Source: Alphaproteobacteria bacterium (lineage in GTDB: Bacteria > Pseudomonadota > Alphaproteobacteria > RF32 > CAG-239). From it: a DNA stretch of 64,000 nt. Positions 34,334 through 42,669 of the stretch are shown here, piece after piece (positions within the stretch are counted from its first letter, which is position 1; each line of letters starts with the position of its first letter). The notes under the pieces are model-generated. The model did not search any database. It saw only the letters and a list, made by a program, of their open reading frames with translations, and was not told the origin of the DNA. The stretch covers positions 1 to 64,000 of the forward strand of contig JAFUEX010000007.1 in the NCBI GenBank assembly GCA_017470165.1, read 5' to 3'. Position numbers and translations under genes: made by a program.

Positions 34334-35007
34334 TAGTGATTGTCCTTTAACTGCAATATGCGTCTTGCTTGAACTGCGGCGCCAAACCCGTTGTCAATAT
34401 TGACCACCGACACTCCTTCGGCACAAGAATTGAGCATTGCCAATAATGCCGACAGCCCATTAAACGAGGCGCCATAGCCAACCGAAGTGGGAACGGCAAT
34501 CACCGGAGATTTGACCAAACCGGCTACCACCGAAGCCAGAGCACCTTCCATTCCGGCAACCGCGATTATAACATCAGCGGTGCGGATGGCTTCAATCTTG
34601 CTCAACAGACGATGCAGACCGGCAACTCCGACGTCGTAGTGACGCTCCACGGTCACCCCGAAAAATTCGAGAGTTTGTGCAGCCTCTTCCGCCACTCTTA
34701 AATCGGCAGTTCCGGCGCAACATACGGCTGCTTTTCCCGCTATGGCTGGCAAGGGCGTGCCCAAAGTTATCACTTGCGAGGTTGCATCATAGTTAACCTT
34801 TGCCCCGTTGGCTATAACAAATTCGGCCTGCGCGGGCGAACAACGCGTTCCCAAAACCGAACAGCCTCTTTGACCAAATGCCGTCAAAATTGCGTGCAAC
34901 TGCTCAGCGGTTTTACCGGAGCAAAATATGGTCTCCGGCAAACCGGTGCGTTCGGCGCGGCTTAAATCCAGCTTGGCAAAGCCGATATCTGTATAACTGT
35001 CAGCCAT
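34333..35007 (-). CDS. larB: Pyridinium-3,5-biscarboxylic acid mononucleotide synthase LarB
   Basis: 224 residues. PurE-like fold; LarB carboxylates and hydrolyses nicotinic acid adenine dinucleotide to begin nickel-pincer nucleotide synthesis. The motifs AVPTSVGYGASFNGL and VVNIDNGFGAAVQ fit the family, as does the DLRVAEEAAQTLEFFG block. Overlaps by one base with the flavodoxin gene upstream and larC downstream. No larA is present in the window. Confidence 0.93.
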   Translation of the reverse strand: MADSYTDIGFAKLDLSRAERTGLPETIFCSGKTAEQLHAILTAFGQRGCSVLGTRCSPAQAEFVIANGAKVNYDATSQVITLGTPLPAIAGKAAVCCAGTADLRVAEEAAQTLEFFGVTVERHYDVGVAGLHRLLSKIEAIRTADVIIAVAGMEGALASVVAGLVKSPVIAVPTSVGYGASFNGLSALLAMLNSCAEGVSVVNIDNGFGAAVQARRILQLKDNH

Positions 35008-35582
35008 TATTCGACGGCAAAGCCCAAACTCTTCAACCAGCTTTTCAGCCCCATGGTGCGGTCGGAATAGCCGACCCAGCCATCTTTAATCACATGGCAA
35101 TCCTTGCATTGAGCGGTCATATCGGCAATGGTGTTTTGCACGCCGCCGGAGCCGTGAGTAATAAAGGGAATAACCGTTTTGCCGGCCAGTTTATAACTGT
35201 CGATAAAACTTGAGACCTGCGGTGTGATGGTGCCCCACCAGTTGGGCGAGCCGATAAACACTATGTCATACTGCTCGATGTTATCAATTTTAGAGGTGAG
35301 TTTGGGGCGATAACCATTGGCAATTTCTTCCTTGGCCTGCTGGGTCATCGGACGATATTCTTGGGGATACGAGCCTTCGGCGGTAATTTCGAACAAATCG
35401 CCGCCAATAGCTGCATTAATGGCCTGAGCAACTTTTTTGGTGTTGCCGCTGTAAGAATAATAAGCAATCAAAACCTTGCCTTTGGTATCAACCTTTTCCG
35501 ATGAGGTGTTGGCCAAAGCGCGATAGGTGCCAAAGGCGGCGGCCAAAGCAGCAATTGCTCCGAAAATGATATATTTGTTCAT
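35007..35582 (-). CDS. Exported or membrane-anchored flavodoxin
   Basis: 191 residues from ATG 35582 with AGGAGA upstream; 20 more in-frame residues to 35642 overlap the preceding gene. After a Sec-type signal or anchor (YIIFGAIAALAAAFG, 4-18) the flavodoxin fold begins: VLIAYYSYSGNTKKVAQ (FMN phosphate loop) and SPNWWGTITPQVSSF. It transfers electrons as a one- or two-electron carrier. An exported flavodoxin needs FMN outside the cytoplasm, which is unusual. Adjacent genes (a Tat-exported reductase, polyferredoxin, tatAC) point to extracytoplasmic redox chemistry. Confidence 0.85.
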   Translation of the reverse strand: MNKYIIFGAIAALAAAFGTYRALANTSSEKVDTKGKVLIAYYSYSGNTKKVAQAINAAIGGDLFEITAEGSYPQEYRPMTQQAKEEIANGYRPKLTSKIDNIEQYDIVFIGSPNWWGTITPQVSSFIDSYKLAGKTVIPFITHGSGGVQNTIADMTAQCKDCHVIKDGWVGYSDRTMGLKSWLKSLGFAVE

Positions 35583-35619
35583 AATATTTCTCCTAATAAA
35601 AAAACTATAAAGATTAAAT

Positions 35620-36858
35620 TCAGGCTTCAAAAGTCTTGGCAACTTCTTTCATCCAGTCGCTGATTTTGATATGTTGCGGACAATGTTTTTCGCAGGCGTG
35701 GCAATGCAGACAAGCGGATGACTTGGTTGAACGCTTGATAAGATTGCCATAGTAAACACGCTGAATTGTAAAGGGTTTGGCGCTGTCTTCCTGCTTTTCG
35801 GCATTATAGAGGGCAAACATTGCCGGAATGTCAATCTTCATCGGGCAATATTCAACACAATAACGGCAAGCCGTACAAGGAATCGCGATGGAGGCGTGCA
35901 ATTCTTTGAGCGCACTTTCAATCACTTTGTTTTCCTCGGCGCTGAGCGGCTTAAAGTTTTGCATATACGAAGTGTTGTCTTCAAGCTGTTCCATAGTGGT
36001 CATACCGGAAAGCACCATCATAACACCCTCCAAAGATGCGGCATAGCGAATCGCCCATGAGGCCGGTGACATATTCGGCTCGGCATTTCGAAAGATTTTT
36101 TCGACCGACGGAGGAACTTGTGCCAAAGACCCGCCTTTTACCGGCTCCATTACGACAACGGGCAGATTGTATTTAACGGCAATCTCATAGCATTTGCGCG
36201 ACTGAATCGATACATTGTCCCAATCGACATAGTTAATCTGCAGCTGCACAAAGTCAAGATCAGGATTTTCTTTAATAACCTCCTCCAACAACTCCGGCGA
36301 ATCATGGAAAGAAAAACCGATGTTTTTAACCAAGCCTTGTTTTTTCTTTTCCTTGATAAAATCAAAACTCTTATACTTGCGGATTTTCTCGATAGTGTCG
36401 GCATTGACATTGTGAATCATATAATAGTCAAAATATTTCAGGCCGGTTTTTTCAAGCTGTTTGTTGAATACTTCCTCTTGTTCGGCTGCCGATTTCAGAT
36501 AGCCGGCAGGCAGCTTGCTGGCAACGGTGAAACTCTCACGGGGATGACGTTCGACCACCGCCTTGCGGATGGCAACCTCGCTTTCATAACCCATATACAT
36601 CCACGCGGTGTCAAAATAAGTAAAACCGCGCTCCATAAATTTGTCGACCATTTGGTTGAGCAAATCATAGTTAATGGAGGTTTGATCGTCGGGATTTTTC
36701 AGGGGAAGACGCATAAAACCGAATCCGAGTTTGTTCGCCGGATTAATTTTGGCCTTGAGCGCATCGGAGACGGCGATGGTTTCGCCAAAAGTGAGTTTGG
36801 GCAAGGCAGACATGGCAAAAACAGCCAATGTGCTCATTAAAAATTCGCGTCGGTTCAT
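35620..36858 (-). CDS. Tat-exported aldo/keto reductase with C-terminal ferredoxin domain
   Basis: 412 residues from ATG 36858, 9 bases after AAGGAG. A twin-arginine signal is seen (MNRREFLMSTLAVFAMSALP), with tatC and tatA encoded just upstream. The aldo/keto reductase barrel (about 40-310) has the tetrad: Asp and Tyr in FDTAWMYMG, Lys in VASKLPAGY and His in YYMIHN. The C-terminus has two 4Fe-4S motifs (CTACRYCVEYCP, CLHCHACEKHCP). Such fusions are found in anaerobes; the redox substrate is unknown. Confidence 0.88.
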   Translation of the reverse strand: MNRREFLMSTLAVFAMSALPKLTFGETIAVSDALKAKINPANKLGFGFMRLPLKNPDDQTSINYDLLNQMVDKFMERGFTYFDTAWMYMGYESEVAIRKAVVERHPRESFTVASKLPAGYLKSAAEQEEVFNKQLEKTGLKYFDYYMIHNVNADTIEKIRKYKSFDFIKEKKKQGLVKNIGFSFHDSPELLEEVIKENPDLDFVQLQINYVDWDNVSIQSRKCYEIAVKYNLPVVVMEPVKGGSLAQVPPSVEKIFRNAEPNMSPASWAIRYAASLEGVMMVLSGMTTMEQLEDNTSYMQNFKPLSAEENKVIESALKELHASIAIPCTACRYCVEYCPMKIDIPAMFALYNAEKQEDSAKPFTIQRVYYGNLIKRSTKSSACLHCHACEKHCPQHIKISDWMKEVAKTFEA

Positions 36859-36931
36859 CAGGTACATCTCCTTAAAAAATTATGAGGTTAATATAATGCC
36901 GGTTATTGTAAAATTTAGAGGGCACTCTAAG

Positions 36932-37654
36932 TCAAGAGTTTTTTTCAGATTTTCGCAAGCGACCGAAATACAGTCCGATTTCGAACAAGCCATAAGTTGG
37001 CGCCGTAAGCATCAGCTGACTTACGATATCGGGCGGAGTAAGTAATGCCGACAACGCCAACACGCCCACAAATATATAAGGGCGTTTGCTTCTTAAGGTG
37101 GCATAACTGACGATGTCATTGACAATCAGGGCATAGGTCACCAGCGGAAACTGAAAACATAACCCAAAAACCACTCCCAGCCACAGGGCTAAAGTTATCA
37201 CATTGGAAATTCCGAAAACCGGCGTAATATTATCAGAGATAAAACTCAGGCCGAATTTGATTATCAGCGGCAGAATAAAAAACACGCAAAACAGCACGCC
37301 GGTCGCAAACAAAATACCGGAGGCCAGAACTATGGAACGGATAAAGCGGCGTTCGTTGTCATAAAGAGCTGGCAAGACAAAGTTCCAAATTTGTTTGGCA
37401 ATATAAGGAAAGCACAACAAAATATCTACAACTAAAGCCGTTTTAATTTGCAGAATAAACACTTCCATCGGTGAAAAATAGTTGAGGCTGATGTTCTCAC
37501 CATCCAACATAACTTTTATCAGCCAATCAATAACATAAGGTGCGGCCCAAAAACACGGCAAAAGTACCGCCCCCAGCGCCACAAAACTCCTTAGCAATAC
37601 CGTGCGCAGAGCTTCGAGATGGGCAATGAGGCTTTGGTTGGAATCGTCGTTCAT
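36932..37654 (-). CDS. tatC: Sec-independent translocase TatC
   Basis: 240 residues and six helices. TatC recognises twin-arginine signals. Conserved parts: IAHLEALRTVLLRS at the N-terminus, FSPMEVFILQIK, the NERRF loop and FQFPLV. 9 bases after tatA. No tatB is seen, so this may be a minimal TatAC system or tatB may lie elsewhere. Confidence 0.95.
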   Translation of the reverse strand: MNDDSNQSLIAHLEALRTVLLRSFVALGAVLLPCFWAAPYVIDWLIKVMLDGENISLNYFSPMEVFILQIKTALVVDILLCFPYIAKQIWNFVLPALYDNERRFIRSIVLASGILFATGVLFCVFFILPLIIKFGLSFISDNITPVFGISNVITLALWLGVVFGLCFQFPLVTYALIVNDIVSYATLRSKRPYIFVGVLALSALLTPPDIVSQLMLTAPTYGLFEIGLYFGRLRKSEKNS

Positions 37655-37663
37655 TTATTTTTT

Positions 37664-37864
37664 TTAATTTTTCTCTTCCTCGGCAGCGGCTTTTTCCACT
37701 GAATCCTTAAGTTCGTTCACCTCGGTTTCAATGGCGGCTTTGGCTTTTTTGTATTCAGCCTGAGCCTTGCCCAAAGCACGAGCCAACTCCGGTATCCGTT
37801 TGCCGCCGAACAAAACCAGAACCACTACCAATATCAATGCAATTTCGGTAACTCCTAATGACAT
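37664..37864 (-). CDS. tatA: Twin-arginine translocase subunit TatA
   Basis: 66 residues. One helix ([20 protein letters not shown]), the [16 protein letters not shown] amphipathic segment, then a charged tail. It forms the pore-like part of the Tat machinery. TAGGAG precedes the ATG. Confidence 0.94.
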   Translation of the reverse strand: MSLGVTEIALILVVVLVLFGGKRIPELARALGKAQAEYKKAKAAIETEVNELKDSVEKAAAEEEKN

Positions 37865-37889
37865 TTTTTCACTCCTAAATTAAAAATTG

Positions 37890-39197
37890 TTACATAAATC
37901 TTTGTTCTTCCACCGGATAAATATTAATGGCTTTAACGGGACAAACACTGGCGCATACTCCGCAGCCGATACACTCTGAGGCGTCAACCATAGCCTTTTC
38001 TTCGTCTTTACTGATGACCGACCGCGGACATTCGCGCACACACAGCCCGCAACCGATGCAACGGTCTTCATCCACCACTGCTACAGCGATTTGCGTGTTT
38101 TGTTTTTCGCTCAGCGGTATCTTACGGATGGCCCCAGAAGGACAAACCTGTGAGCATTTGCAACAATCATACTTGCAAAAATTTTCGCCATAGTCAATAT
38201 GCACCGCAGGATATTCGCTATCAGCTTTTTTAATAATCTTCATCGGACAATTGCCAACGCACAAATTGCAATTGAGGCAACGATTGGCAAAATCCCGATA
38301 GTTCTTGGCGCCGGCAGGAACAATCACTCTTTTTACCTTTTGAGCAACCATCTGACTGATGGAAGCACCTGCCTTAAAAGCTCCGGCAAAAGCTCCCAAC
38401 ACTGCCGCACTTATCAACAACCGCCGCCGCGCAGGACTGAAAGGTATCTCCGGTTTGGGTTGCACGGAAGCGCCGATAATGCTGCCTTTGCGACAGGGGA
38501 CAAGGCAGCGCAGGCAGCGAACGCAAGTCTCGTTATTAATTGACTGATTGACATAATCGATGCTGCCGGAGGGACAATGGCGGGCGCACATTCCGCATTT
38601 AACACAACCGTCGGCAGCAAAATGAATCTTAAACAAGGCAAAGCGAGACAACCATCCGAGCACCGCCCCTACGGGACATATATTAACGCAAAAAAAGCGC
38701 TTGCGAAAAAACACCACCACGGCCAAAATCATCACTACAGCCAGTCCGAACCTCGCCTTTGAGGCCGCATTGCCAAATATGCTGTAGGGGTCAAACATAC
38801 GCACCAACAAGGCAGTGCCTCCCAGCATTGCACCCAAAAGCAGCGCAGCCAGCACATAATGCCAAGCATAGTGCTTTTGATAAAAATTACCCGATGACTT
38901 TTTCTTAAACCGATGGAATAACGGATGGTACAAAAAGAGCAAAAGCTCCTGCAACAATCCTAACGGGCATAAGGTCGAACAATAGATGCGGCCAAACAAC
39001 AAAGTGAGCACCACAACCACCCCGACCAACAGGCAAGCCAAAGTTGTAAAGCTGAGACTGAGACTTTGCAGCAGCGGCACCAGCTGAAGGTCAAAGAGCG
39101 GCAAAGGATAAAACCATCCGGCAAATCCGACCAGTAGCAAAACGCCCAGTACTATCGCCAAAGCACGGCGCAACAAGAAAAAATATTTCGCAGGCAT
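37890..39197 (-). CDS. NapH/NapG-like polyferredoxin membrane protein
   Basis: 435 residues from ATG 39197 (GGGAGA upstream); an in-frame ATG at 39263 has no ribosome site. N-terminal part: four or so helices with the paired CxxxCP motifs (YCSTLCPLG, FCVNICPVG) of NapH/RdxA/NosR-type proteins, then two 4Fe-4S motifs (CVKCGMCARHCP, CVRCLRCLVPC). A second half begins with ARRRLLISAAVLGAF, a Tat-like helix, and carries four more 4Fe-4S motifs. It looks like a NapH-NapG-type fusion that carries electrons across the membrane. Probably first gene of the run down to 31.6 kb. Confidence 0.85.
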   Translation of the reverse strand: MPAKYFFLLRRALAIVLGVLLLVGFAGWFYPLPLFDLQLVPLLQSLSLSFTTLACLLVGVVVVLTLLFGRIYCSTLCPLGLLQELLLFLYHPLFHRFKKKSSGNFYQKHYAWHYVLAALLLGAMLGGTALLVRMFDPYSIFGNAASKARFGLAVVMILAVVVFFRKRFFCVNICPVGAVLGWLSRFALFKIHFAADGCVKCGMCARHCPSGSIDYVNQSINNETCVRCLRCLVPCRKGSIIGASVQPKPEIPFSPARRRLLISAAVLGAFAGAFKAGASISQMVAQKVKRVIVPAGAKNYRDFANRCLNCNLCVGNCPMKIIKKADSEYPAVHIDYGENFCKYDCCKCSQVCPSGAIRKIPLSEKQNTQIAVAVVDEDRCIGCGLCVRECPRSVISKDEEKAMVDASECIGCGVCASVCPVKAINIYPVEEQRFM

Positions 39198-39291
39198 AAA
39201 TTTTTCTCCCAATTCCAGTTTTGCGTCTATAATAACTTTTAGAACTTGCTTTAAGTCAAGCATTTTTTAGCAGGCGCTGTTAAAAAATTTT

Positions 39292-40020
39292 TTAGTGCAT
39301 TACCCGTGCTAATGTAAGACAATCAACCGATTTGGCACCGGCGCGCCGAAGCGATGTTGCGCACTCCTTGGCGGTGGTGCCGGTTGTAAGCACATCGTCA
39401 ATCAGCAATACTCGCTTGCCCTTGATGCGCTCCGGATGGCGCACGGCAAAAGCATTTTTAACATTGACTAATCTTTGGGCAGCACTGCACTCAACCTGCG
39501 GTTTGGTGCGACGGATTTTGCGTAAGACAAAATTGTCGGATTTTACTGCAGTGAGCTTGCCCAACTCTTTGGCCAACAGTGATGATTGATTGTATTTGCG
39601 CTTAATCAGACGGGTATAGTGCAAGGGCACCGGAACTATCAAATCAACTCCTAACTCCCAAATATCCCGACCGGCAACATACAAAATTTTGGCCAGCAAC
39701 GCGGCTAATTCCGTATGATCGCGAAACTTAAAGTCTAAAACAAGTTTTTTGGAAAAATCATCATAAGCAAATGCCGAACGCGACAGACGGAACAATCGCC
39801 GATGGTGCGGTTTGATACACTCACCGCACAATAAATGCGAGTGCAAAACAGCGTCGACAGCCATCAAAGGCTGACCGCAGTGATAGCATACCGGTGAGGA
39901 TAAAAATTCAATCTCGGAAATACAATCATCGCAGATGCCTTTGTCAGTGCGAAGGATTTTGCCGCACATGGCACAACGCGGTGGCAAGATAAAATCGATA
40001 ATGCGGCGCCAAACATTCAT
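39292..40020 (-). CDS. comF: ComF family phosphoribosyltransferase-fold protein
   Basis: 242 residues. N-terminal zinc-ribbon (CAMCGK, CDDC, CYHCGQ), central PTase-like domain and the PRPP loop LLIDDVLTTGTTAKEC. ComF/GntX proteins help DNA uptake and competence in some bacteria. Its ATG overlaps the sucD stop (ATGA). Confidence 0.9.
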   Translation of the reverse strand: MNVWRRIIDFILPPRCAMCGKILRTDKGICDDCISEIEFLSSPVCYHCGQPLMAVDAVLHSHLLCGECIKPHHRRLFRLSRSAFAYDDFSKKLVLDFKFRDHTELAALLAKILYVAGRDIWELGVDLIVPVPLHYTRLIKRKYNQSSLLAKELGKLTAVKSDNFVLRKIRRTKPQVECSAAQRLVNVKNAFAVRHPERIKGKRVLLIDDVLTTGTTAKECATSLRRAGAKSVDCLTLARVMH

Positions 40021-40886
40021 TGCAAATCGGCCAATGCCAAATTGATATCATTGATATGATTAACGACAATCATTCCGGCGTCAATCAATGCATCTTTCTT
40101 GTCTTGAACCGAGATATAGCCATTGGTGATGACATCGCCGGCATAACCCATATTGTGACCGAACGGCACGGCTTCACCGGCAATAAAAGCGATAACCGGC
40201 TTTTTGTGAGTTTGTGATTTATACCACTCGGCCGCCGCCTCTTCAAACGCGCCACTCAACTGGCCTATCATAACTATGGCCTTGGTGGCAGCATCGCGAT
40301 GAAACTCTCGCAAAACATCGACAAAATCAACGCCTATCAATATATCATCCCCCAAGCCGATAACCGTTGATTCACCCAAGCCGGCCTTTTTGATTTCCAA
40401 TACCGCGTCATAGGTTAAGGTTGAGGAACGCGATACTACCCCAATGTGCCCTTTGGTATGTATATCAATGGGAAATATTCCCAAACGCGCCTCATCAGGA
40501 GTGATGATGCCGGGGGTGTTGGGGCCGATGAGCTTGGTTTTGCTGCCTTTGAGCATAGCTTTAATTTCCAGCATATCTTTGAGCGGCACACCGGCGGCTA
40601 TGCTGACGGCCAAATCCAACTCGGCCTCAATAGCCTCACGCACTGCCAATTTGAGATGAGATGCCGGAACATACATTATGGAAGCGGATGCCTTTGTCTC
40701 ACGCACAGCCTCTTGCACCGAGCCGAACACCGGCAACCCCAAATGCAGACTGCCGCCTTTACCGGGGGTGACGCCGGCAACAACAGAGGTGCCATAATCC
40801 AACGAGCGTTTAATATGAAACGAGGCCTGCGTTCCGGTAAGTCCTTGGCACAAAACCTTGGTGCTTTTATTTACAAAAATTGACAT
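40017..40886 (-). CDS. sucD: SucD-like protein lacking the catalytic phospho-histidine
   Basis: 289 residues, the normal length for the alpha subunit of succinyl-CoA synthetase. The CoA-binding Rossmann part is recognisable (LCQGLTGTQASFH, GVTPGKGG). The site that in E. coli reads GHAGAI around His246 reads MGYAGD here, with Tyr248 (TAT) in place of the histidine that carries the phosphate; the Glu208 position reads Gln (GQLSGAFEE), and GIGGD reads GLGDD. With both residues gone, normal catalysis is doubtful. Overlaps sucC by ATGA. A paralog elsewhere in the genome would explain this. Confidence 0.8.
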   Translation of the reverse strand: MSIFVNKSTKVLCQGLTGTQASFHIKRSLDYGTSVVAGVTPGKGGSLHLGLPVFGSVQEAVRETKASASIMYVPASHLKLAVREAIEAELDLAVSIAAGVPLKDMLEIKAMLKGSKTKLIGPNTPGIITPDEARLGIFPIDIHTKGHIGVVSRSSTLTYDAVLEIKKAGLGESTVIGLGDDILIGVDFVDVLREFHRDAATKAIVMIGQLSGAFEEAAAEWYKSQTHKKPVIAFIAGEAVPFGHNMGYAGDVITNGYISVQDKKDALIDAGMIVVNHINDINLALADLQ

Positions 40887-42085
40887 CAGACGGCCTCCCT
40901 TATCGCTTGGAGCAATTTGTTGACCCCGTCGGACAAATTGTCCGCCCAGATAACCGGTAAATGCGAATTTTCCAATATCTCGCGCGCCATATCTTTGTTG
41001 GTACCTTCAAAGCGCACCACAAACGGCACATTGAGCCCCACTTCGGCGGCGGCGGCAACAATACCGTCGGCAATCAGGTTGCAACGGACAAATCCGCCCA
41101 AAATATTGAGCAAAATCCCCTCAACTCGCGGATTGGTCATAATCAACTTGATACCTTGGGCAATTTTGTCTTTGTCCACCCCGCCCTTTACATTGATAAA
41201 ACAAGCAGCACCGCTGGAATTGTCCTTGAGCAGGTCAATCGCCGACAAAGCCAAGCCATCGCCATTGACAATGCACCCCACCGCCCCGTTAAACTCGTGA
41301 TAAGTAAACTTAAACCGTTGCGCTGCCAGCTCGCGCGGGTCAAACTCGCATTCGTCTTTGAGCCGCATAATGTCGGGGTGCCGAAACAATGCGTTGTCAT
41401 CAAACGATATCTTGGCATCCAAAGCCCACAACTCGCCGTAGGGGGCCAAACCGACGGGATTTATTTCAATCATTGAGGCATCCAAATCCAAAAAAGTTTT
41501 TTGCAGACCGCGCACCAAATTTTCTAAATTGTTAAAGCAACGCTGCGGCAAATGCAAAAAGCTCATAATGGTTTGCAATTGTTCTTGAGAGACACTGTTG
41601 TTTAAGTCCAGCGGCAAATGCAAAATTTCTTCAGGGTTATTGAGAGCCAATTTCAGGATATCGCCGTCACGAACATCGGCTACCAACAAAGTTATGGCGG
41701 CATCCAAACTGTTAACCGTTAAGGCCATATAAAACACTCTTTTTACTTTCTGAAAGGCCTCAACATAAATTTTGTTGACGGTTTTGCCGGCAGGACCGGT
41801 TTGGATAGTTACCAAGCGCTGACCAAGCATGGCGAGAGCCTCTTTTTTGATACGGCGCAACGAATTGACCACTCGGATACCGCCCAAGCCGCTTTTGTCA
41901 CCTAAAAAATATCCCTGTTGCCGAGCGCCGGATTGAATTTGCGCCTTAAGCACCCAAGGGCCGCGCTGGCTGACCTTGCGCGCTGAGGCAACCGCCTCCG
42001 ACGGAGTATACGCGATACATCCGGCCGGAACTTTAACCCCGCAGTTGTTGAGAATTTGTTTGGCTTGATATTCGTGTATGTTCAT
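40886..42085 (-). CDS. sucC: SucC-like protein (divergent beta subunit)
   Basis: 399 residues. The opening MNIHEYQAKQILNNCGV, the EINPV Mg-binding motif and NILGGFVRCNLIADG match the beta subunit of succinyl-CoA synthetase, which binds ATP/GTP. However HAGGRGK of the nucleotide-binding loop reads QSGARQQG, the STEGG block reads VADVRDGDI, and DVGGGA reads NVKGGV. Together with the altered SucD this is a divergent, perhaps non-catalytic, pair. Follows sufE by 15 bases. Confidence 0.8.
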   Translation of the reverse strand: MNIHEYQAKQILNNCGVKVPAGCIAYTPSEAVASARKVSQRGPWVLKAQIQSGARQQGYFLGDKSGLGGIRVVNSLRRIKKEALAMLGQRLVTIQTGPAGKTVNKIYVEAFQKVKRVFYMALTVNSLDAAITLLVADVRDGDILKLALNNPEEILHLPLDLNNSVSQEQLQTIMSFLHLPQRCFNNLENLVRGLQKTFLDLDASMIEINPVGLAPYGELWALDAKISFDDNALFRHPDIMRLKDECEFDPRELAAQRFKFTYHEFNGAVGCIVNGDGLALSAIDLLKDNSSGAACFINVKGGVDKDKIAQGIKLIMTNPRVEGILLNILGGFVRCNLIADGIVAAAAEVGLNVPFVVRFEGTNKDMAREILENSHLPVIWADNLSDGVNKLLQAIREAV

Positions 42086-42100
42086 AAGACCGCCTATCGT

Positions 42101-42505
42101 TTAACACAGCGCCGAGGCGTAAGACTTGATTTTTTCCACCATGGCTTCCAAGCCGTTGCGCCGTGAGGGTGATAAATGCTCGCGCAGATTGAGCCGGTCA
42201 AATATATTGCCGATATCCAGTTCGGCAATGGCCTGCGGTGTTTGATTGTTGCAGATACTCAAAACTATGGCAATAAGCCCTTTAACAATCAGGGCATCAC
42301 TATCGCCGGCAAAACTCAAGGTGCCATCGGGATTTTTGTCGGGCACCAGCCATACTTGCGATTGACAGCCGCGCACTTTCCACTCATCGCTATGCAAAGG
42401 AGGAGGCAACTCCGGCATTTTTTCGCCCAACTCAATGATATAGCGATAGCGATCTTCCCAAGAATCCAAAAAAGCAAAATTGTCGATTATTTCTTCAATT
42501 GTCAT
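42101..42505 (-). CDS. sufE: Sulfur acceptor SufE
   Basis: 134 residues. SufE takes persulfide from SufS and passes it to SufB. The catalytic Cys47 sits in KVRGCQSQVW. The gene is about 25 kb away from sufS and shares a transcript with sucC-sucD-comF. Confidence 0.93.
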   Translation of the reverse strand: MTIEEIIDNFAFLDSWEDRYRYIIELGEKMPELPPPLHSDEWKVRGCQSQVWLVPDKNPDGTLSFAGDSDALIVKGLIAIVLSICNNQTPQAIAELDIGNIFDRLNLREHLSPSRRNGLEAMVEKIKSYASALC

Positions 42506-42669
42506 ATCAAAGCGCTTTCATATATGTTTGTTTTTTTGTAACATCTTAATTTTGCTTAAGCAACAAAAAAACAGCGGTTACAAGATGCGAATATTACTTG
42601 ACAAAATTTAACCAAAATTTTATGATGCAACACTCGTCGGTTTGGTTTAATTCTGAAGGCTTAAAAGTT

